NCBI GenBank assembly: GCA_910579755.1
Contig: CAJTVB010000009.1
Coordinates: 1 to 64,000, forward strand
Reading direction: 5' to 3'
DNA length: 64,000 nt
DNA from: an uncultured Acetatifactor sp.
GTDB taxonomy: Bacteria > Bacillota > Clostridia > Lachnospirales > Lachnospiraceae
Each line of letters opens with the position of its first letter. Within the stretch, counting starts at the first letter, position 1. Below the pieces are notes generated by a model. The model was not told the DNA's origin, made no database searches, and saw only the letters and a list, made by a program, of their open reading frames with translations. The translations under genes were made by a program, and so were the position numbers. Shown piece by piece: positions 60,498-64,000 of the stretch.

Positions 60498-61835
60498 ATG
60501 GAAGAAAACGTACTGAAAAGAATATTGCCTCACAGCGAGGAGGCCGAACAATCGGTCATCGGATCCATGATCATGGACAGAGAAGCGATCGTGGCGGCGT
60601 CGGAGCTGGTCACAGGAGAGGACTTCTACAACAGGCAGTATGGTGTGGTGTTCGAGACTATGGTGGAGCTGAACGACCAGGGCAGCCCCGTAGATGTAGT
60701 AACGCTTCAAAACCGGCTTAAGGAGAAGGATGTTCCTCCTGAGGTCAGCAGCCTGGAATTTGTCAGGGAGCTGGTCACAGTGGTTCCTACCTCTGCAAAT
60801 ATTCGGTATTATGCAAATATCGTAGCGGAAAAATCCTTGCTCCGAAAGCTGATCCGGCTCAATGAAGAAATTGCAAACACCTGCTATGCGGGAAAGGAAA
60901 GCCTGGAATATATTTTGGAGGATACGGAGAAACGTGTTTTCCAGCTGGTGCAGAAGCGCACGGCAGACGATTATGTGCCTATTCGGACAGTGGTCATGAA
61001 CGCCATGGACAAAATCGAAATGGCGGCAAAGAACAAAGGGAATGTGACCGGAATTCCCACCGGATTTATAGACCTGGATTACCGCACGGCGGGAATGCAG
61101 CCCTCGGACCTGGTTCTGATCGCAGCCCGCCCTTCCATGGGAAAGACTGCCTTTGCTTTGAATATTGCCCAGTACGTGGCGTTCCGAAAGGACATGACTG
61201 TGGCGATTTTCAGCCTGGAAATGAGCAAGGAGCAGCTGGTGAATCGTATGTTTTCCCTGGAATCCAATGTAGATGCTCAGAAGCTGCGTACAGGCCAGCT
61301 GAATGACCAGGAATGGGAAAGGCTGATCGAGGGGGCGGGGAACATCGGAAAATCAAAGCTGATCATCGACGATACGCCGGGTATCAGTATTTCGGAGCTA
61401 CGGTCAAAGTGCCGCAAATATAAGCTGGAACACGGTCTCTCCATGATTATGATCGATTATCTGCAGCTTATGTCAGGCAGTGGAAGATCGGATTCCAGAC
61501 AACAGGAGATATCGGACATATCCCGCTCGCTGAAGTCTGTGGCCAGAGAACTGAATGTTCCCGTGCTGGCTTTATCCCAGCTCTCCCGGGCAGTGGAGCA
61601 GAGGCCGGATCACAGACCCATTCTTTCCGATCTGCGTGAGTCTGGGGCCATCGAGCAGGATGCCGATGTGGTAATGTTTATTTACCGGGATGATTATTAT
61701 AATAAAGAAACCGACAAAAAAGGAATTTCGGAGATTATCATAGCCAAGCAGAGAAACGGTCCCATTGGTACGGTGGAGCTGGCGTGGCTGCCGGAGTATA
61801 CCAAGTTTGCCAATCTGGAGCATAGAAAAGATTGA
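60498..61835 (+). CDS. dnaB: Replicative DNA helicase
   Basis: The protein has 445 residues. The ATG at 60498 follows CAGGAG; the frame reaches 60468 but that start lacks a site. The N-terminal domain begins LPHSEEAEQSVIGSMIMD. The RecA-like domain has Walker A ARPSMGKTAFALN, then AIFSLEMSKEQLVNRM, Walker B MIMIDYLQLMSG and SDLRESGAIEQDADVVMF. It unwinds DNA ahead of the fork. Confidence 0.97.
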   Translation: MEENVLKRILPHSEEAEQSVIGSMIMDREAIVAASELVTGEDFYNRQYGVVFETMVELNDQGSPVDVVTLQNRLKEKDVPPEVSSLEFVRELVTVVPTSANIRYYANIVAEKSLLRKLIRLNEEIANTCYAGKESLEYILEDTEKRVFQLVQKRTADDYVPIRTVVMNAMDKIEMAAKNKGNVTGIPTGFIDLDYRTAGMQPSDLVLIAARPSMGKTAFALNIAQYVAFRKDMTVAIFSLEMSKEQLVNRMFSLESNVDAQKLRTGQLNDQEWERLIEGAGNIGKSKLIIDDTPGISISELRSKCRKYKLEHGLSMIMIDYLQLMSGSGRSDSRQQEISDISRSLKSVARELNVPVLALSQLSRAVEQRPDHRPILSDLRESGAIEQDADVVMFIYRDDYYNKETDKKGISEIIIAKQRNGPIGTVELAWLPEYTKFANLEHRKD

Positions 61836-61964
61836 GGATTGTTGTGAAGGAAATGATTTACCACGAAATATAGGGGACCTTTACAGAAGAGAATGTGCGG
61901 AATACGCCATTCTTTTTTGTGTTATAGGGAAAATTCCTGCACAATTTTAGGAAAGGAGAAAAAA

Positions 61965-62645
61965 GTGAGCGGCTATTTACTAATTTCGGATGCGGCAAAA
62001 GAGGTCAAGGTGGAAAGTCATGTGCTGCGCTATTGGGAGGAGGAACTGCATCTTCCCATTAAACGCAATGAGCTGGGGCACCGCTACTATACAGAGGAGG
62101 ATGTGGAGCGTTTTAAGCAGATCAAGGGAATGAAAGAGAGGGGCTTGCAGTTGAAGGCGATTAAAATGATTCTGAAAAACGGAAAGCTGGATGTGCTGAC
62201 ACCGGAAACTCAAAAGGAGGAATACCAGAAAGCCGGGAACCAATATGATGAGGAGGCGGCGGGGAGAGAAACAACGGAGACAGAAACGGTGGGAACAGAA
62301 GCAGAAGGGCCGGAGGGAGGGCTTGCCATTGATATTGTGGACAGCAGGGCCGGCCAGGTGGCAGCGGAGAGCAGGGAGGATAAGTCCAGACGCCTGCAAT
62401 GGCTTCTGCAGCAGCTGATTCGGGAGACTCTCCAGGAAAATAACAGCCAGCTCTGCAGGGAAATCAAGGAAAGCGTAGTGAAGGAGCTGGATTATCAGTT
62501 TCGGATGCAGGAGGAACGGGAGGAAGCCCGGGATAAAATGCTTGCGGCCCGGGACGAGCAATATTATAAAAAAATGGACGAGCTTCTTCGGAAGAAGAGC
62601 AGAAACAAGTTCTCGCTGAAGAAAAAGAGAAAAGGCACTTCTTGA
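61965..62645 (+). CDS. MerR-like helix-turn-helix protein with coiled-coil tail
   Basis: The protein has 226 residues from a GTG at 61965 with AAAGGAG upstream. The first 75 residues are a MerR-type domain (YLLISDAAKEVKVESHVLRYWEEEL, GHRYYTEEDVERFKQIKGMKERG). A Glu-rich linker (ETTETETVGTEAEGPEGG) separates it from a long charged helix with a very basic end (KKSRNKFSLKKKRKG). It resembles RacA/DUF3967-like proteins rather than metal-sensing MerR, so it may bind DNA in chromosome organisation. The function is not settled. Confidence 0.7.
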   Translation: MSGYLLISDAAKEVKVESHVLRYWEEELHLPIKRNELGHRYYTEEDVERFKQIKGMKERGLQLKAIKMILKNGKLDVLTPETQKEEYQKAGNQYDEEAAGRETTETETVGTEAEGPEGGLAIDIVDSRAGQVAAESREDKSRRLQWLLQQLIRETLQENNSQLCREIKESVVKELDYQFRMQEEREEARDKMLAARDEQYYKKMDELLRKKSRNKFSLKKKRKGTS

Positions 62646-62660
62646 AGAAGCGCCTTTTCA
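62630..62660 (+). terminator. Bidirectional terminator overlapping the MerR-like gene stop
   Basis: AAAAGGC-A-CTTCTT-GA-AGAAG-C-GCCTTTT is a long stem with T-runs on both strands; its 5' arm overlaps the last codons. Confidence 0.8.
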
Positions 62661-62688
62661 GTGTATTATTTGTAAAAAGCCATCTGCC

Positions 62689-62859
62689 TTATTCTTCGGA
62701 AATGGCTCCGGTAGGGCACTGACCTGCACAGCTGCCGCAGCTGATGCACTTGTCAGCATCGATTTCAAACTTGCCGTCCCCCATGCTGATAGCTCCTACA
62801 GGGCATGTTCCCTCGCACGCGCCGCAGCTTACGCAAGCATCACCAATTACAAATGCCAT
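62689..62859 (-). CDS. 2[4Fe-4S] ferredoxin
   Basis: The protein has 56 residues. The minus-strand ATG is at 62859 after AAGGAGG. Two clusters are encoded by the halves SCGACEGTCPVGAI and SCGSCAGQCPTGAI, each with C-x2-C-x2-C-x3-C-P. The two-fold symmetry is that of clostridial ferredoxins, low-potential electron carriers in fermentation. It is a single gene beside pflA. Confidence 0.95.
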   Translation of the reverse strand: MAFVIGDACVSCGACEGTCPVGAISMGDGKFEIDADKCISCGSCAGQCPTGAISEE

Positions 62860-62944
62860 GATCTTATCCTCCTTACTGTTTGATACAAATTTATCAATAC
62901 CTTATTCATTGTAATATAAAAGACAGGGGAATACAAGAGCAAAA

Positions 62945-63697
62945 TCATAAAATTTCGCGTCTCTTTTTTATCCCCTCCAGAATCACCTTTTTCTTTTCCA
63001 GGAGCTTATCCTTGTCCATGGGAGGAACCCCTTTCAGCTTATATTCCATACCCAGATTCTGGTATTTTTTTTCTCCCATGGTATGGTATGGAAGCACATC
63101 CAGAGCCTTCAGATTGCTGAACTGCCCAATAAAATATCCCAGGTCAAAAAGATATTTGTCGTCATCTGTGATTCCGGGAACCACCACATGCCGGATCCAC
63201 ATATCAACATGCTTGTCATTTAAGTATTCTGCGAATTTCAGAATGTTTGTGTTGGGCTGCTGGGTCAGATCTTTGTGCTTTTCGGGATCGATATGCTTGA
63301 TGTCCAGCATTACCAGGTCCGTGAGCTCCATAAGCCGGGCCAGCTTTTCCTGCTGAACCGCACTGTCAGGATTGTAGGCAATGCCTGAGGAATCGATACA
63401 GGTGTGAATATTCTTTTCCTTTGCCAGAGTAAACAGGTCGATCATAAAGTCGATCTGCATCAGGGGCTCTCCTCCGGTGACGGTGATTCCGCCTCCGTTG
63501 GCATAGAACGCACTGTTTCTTTCATACTGCTCGATAATATAGGAGGGCTCCATCAGAGTGCCTCCGTTCATGTCCCAGGTATCGGGGTTATGGCAGTAGG
63601 CGCAGCGCATGGGGCAGCCCTGAACAAACACCACAAAACGGGTACCGGGACCGTCTACGGTGCCGAAGCTCTCCAGAGAGTGGATTCTTCCTTGCAT
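62945..63697 (-). CDS. pflA: Pyruvate formate-lyase activating enzyme
   Basis: The protein has 250 residues. The ATG at 63697 follows AAAGGAG; the frame extends upstream to 63754 without a site. It is a radical SAM enzyme with the cluster motif C-P-M-R-C-A-Y-C (C-x3-C-x2-C) after SFGTVDGPGTRFVVFVQG, and GGGITVTGGEPLMQ. It makes the glycyl radical on PflB, whose gene lies immediately upstream on the same strand. Confidence 0.95.
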   Translation of the reverse strand: MQGRIHSLESFGTVDGPGTRFVVFVQGCPMRCAYCHNPDTWDMNGGTLMEPSYIIEQYERNSAFYANGGGITVTGGEPLMQIDFMIDLFTLAKEKNIHTCIDSSGIAYNPDSAVQQEKLARLMELTDLVMLDIKHIDPEKHKDLTQQPNTNILKFAEYLNDKHVDMWIRHVVVPGITDDDKYLFDLGYFIGQFSNLKALDVLPYHTMGEKKYQNLGMEYKLKGVPPMDKDKLLEKKKVILEGIKKRREIL

Positions 63698-63757
63698 TTC
63701 AATATCTCCTTTCGGGCGGAAGTGTAGATTCCCGCGGGGACTTTGATTAGTCAAAGA

Positions 63758-63777
63758 ACCCGCTCAAATGAGCGGGT
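63758..63777 (-). terminator. Hairpin between pflB and pflA
   Basis: ACCCGCTCA-TT-TGAGCGGGT on the minus strand is followed by TCTTTGAC. It probably reduces pflA transcription relative to pflB. Confidence 0.7.
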
Positions 63778-63802
63778 CCCTTCATTTCTTTCACACACAG
63801 GA

Positions 63803-64000
63803 TCAGATTGCCTCATGGAAGGTACGAGAGATAACGTCAGCCTGCTGCTCCGGTGTCAGCTTGATAAAGTTCACAGCGTATCCGGATACGCGGATGGTCA
63901 GCTGAGGATAGTTCTCGGGATGCTTCTGAGCATCCAGTAAGGTGTCTCTGTTCAGAACATTTACATTCAGATGATGGCCGCCTTTGGTTGCATAGCCATC
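63803..64000 (-). CDS. pflB: Pyruvate formate-lyase, C-terminal end (partial)
   Basis: Only the last 65 codons are present; the gene continues past the right edge. The segment reads DGYATKGGHHLNVNVLNRDT then YPQLTIRVSGYAVNFIKLT and ends TFHEAI*. The RVSGYAV motif carries the glycine that bears the radical. The enzyme splits pyruvate and CoA into acetyl-CoA and formate. Confidence 0.95.
   Translation of the reverse strand, partial: DGYATKGGHHLNVNVLNRDTLLDAQKHPENYPQLTIRVSGYAVNFIKLTPEQQADVISRTFHEAI

Overview
The window looks like a chromosome segment of a gut-type Lachnospiraceae (Clostridia, Bacillota). The evidence is strong AGGAGG-type ribosome binding sites, the rpsF-ssb-rpsR and gdpP-rplI-dnaB blocks, pflB-pflA, a DUF5107 carbohydrate gene, glycogen phosphorylase with amylomaltase, and an IS1634-like element. 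No rRNA or CRISPR array was seen. One tRNA (Ala, GGC) was found.

Layout. 1-1.9 kb: an Rpn/PD-(D/E)XK nuclease-type gene with tandem copies of its 3' end. 2.2-8.4 kb: a DUF5107-TPR protein and a GH2 glycosidase. 8.6-15.4 kb: an XRE regulator, tRNA-Ala, a collapsed RNA ligase/kinase chimera, sbcDC and tadA. 15.6-20.8 kb: a LacI-family regulator, glgP and malQ, with a palindromic operator inside the glgP promoter. 21-25.6 kb: a MATE exporter, a D-lactate dehydrogenase-like enzyme and a TIM-barrel glycosidase. 25.6-28.8 kb: a two-gene insert (HEPN-like small protein plus a KGGVGRT/second P-loop ATPase) with its own promoter. 28.9-36.3 kb: a sugar ABC transporter, a lipoprotein and a phosphohexomutase. 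36.3-43.8 kb: cell-surface polysaccharide genes (acyltransferase, three GT2 enzymes, a polyprenyl-phosphate sugar transferase, an LCP ligase). 43.8-48.9 kb: glmS, htrA and a clpX-type gene. 48.9-52.8 kb: a decayed mobile or phage patch with a phage-like structural gene, a frameshifted zinc ribbon gene, a type I toxin-antitoxin locus and a broken IS1634-like element. 52.9-56.1 kb: metal homeostasis (HMA protein, P1B ATPase, ZIP). 56.1-62.7 kb: rpsF-ssb-rpsR, then gdpP behind a repeated structured leader, rplI, dnaB and a MerR-like gene. 62.7-64 kb: ferredoxin, pflA and the 3' end of pflB.

How genes work together. Imported oligosaccharides (ABC transporter) could be trimmed by the GH2 and TIM-barrel enzymes. 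Glucans are handled by glgP/malQ under LacI-type control, and sugar phosphates pass through the phosphohexomutase to glmS and envelope polysaccharide synthesis. pflBA gives fermentative pyruvate cleavage.

Most interesting for follow-up are the HEPN/KGGVGRT two-gene cassette (candidate defence system), the 122-bp tandemly repeated three-way-junction RNA leader of gdpP, a compact TxpA/RatA-like toxin-antisense locus, and the tandem partial duplications at the Rpn gene.
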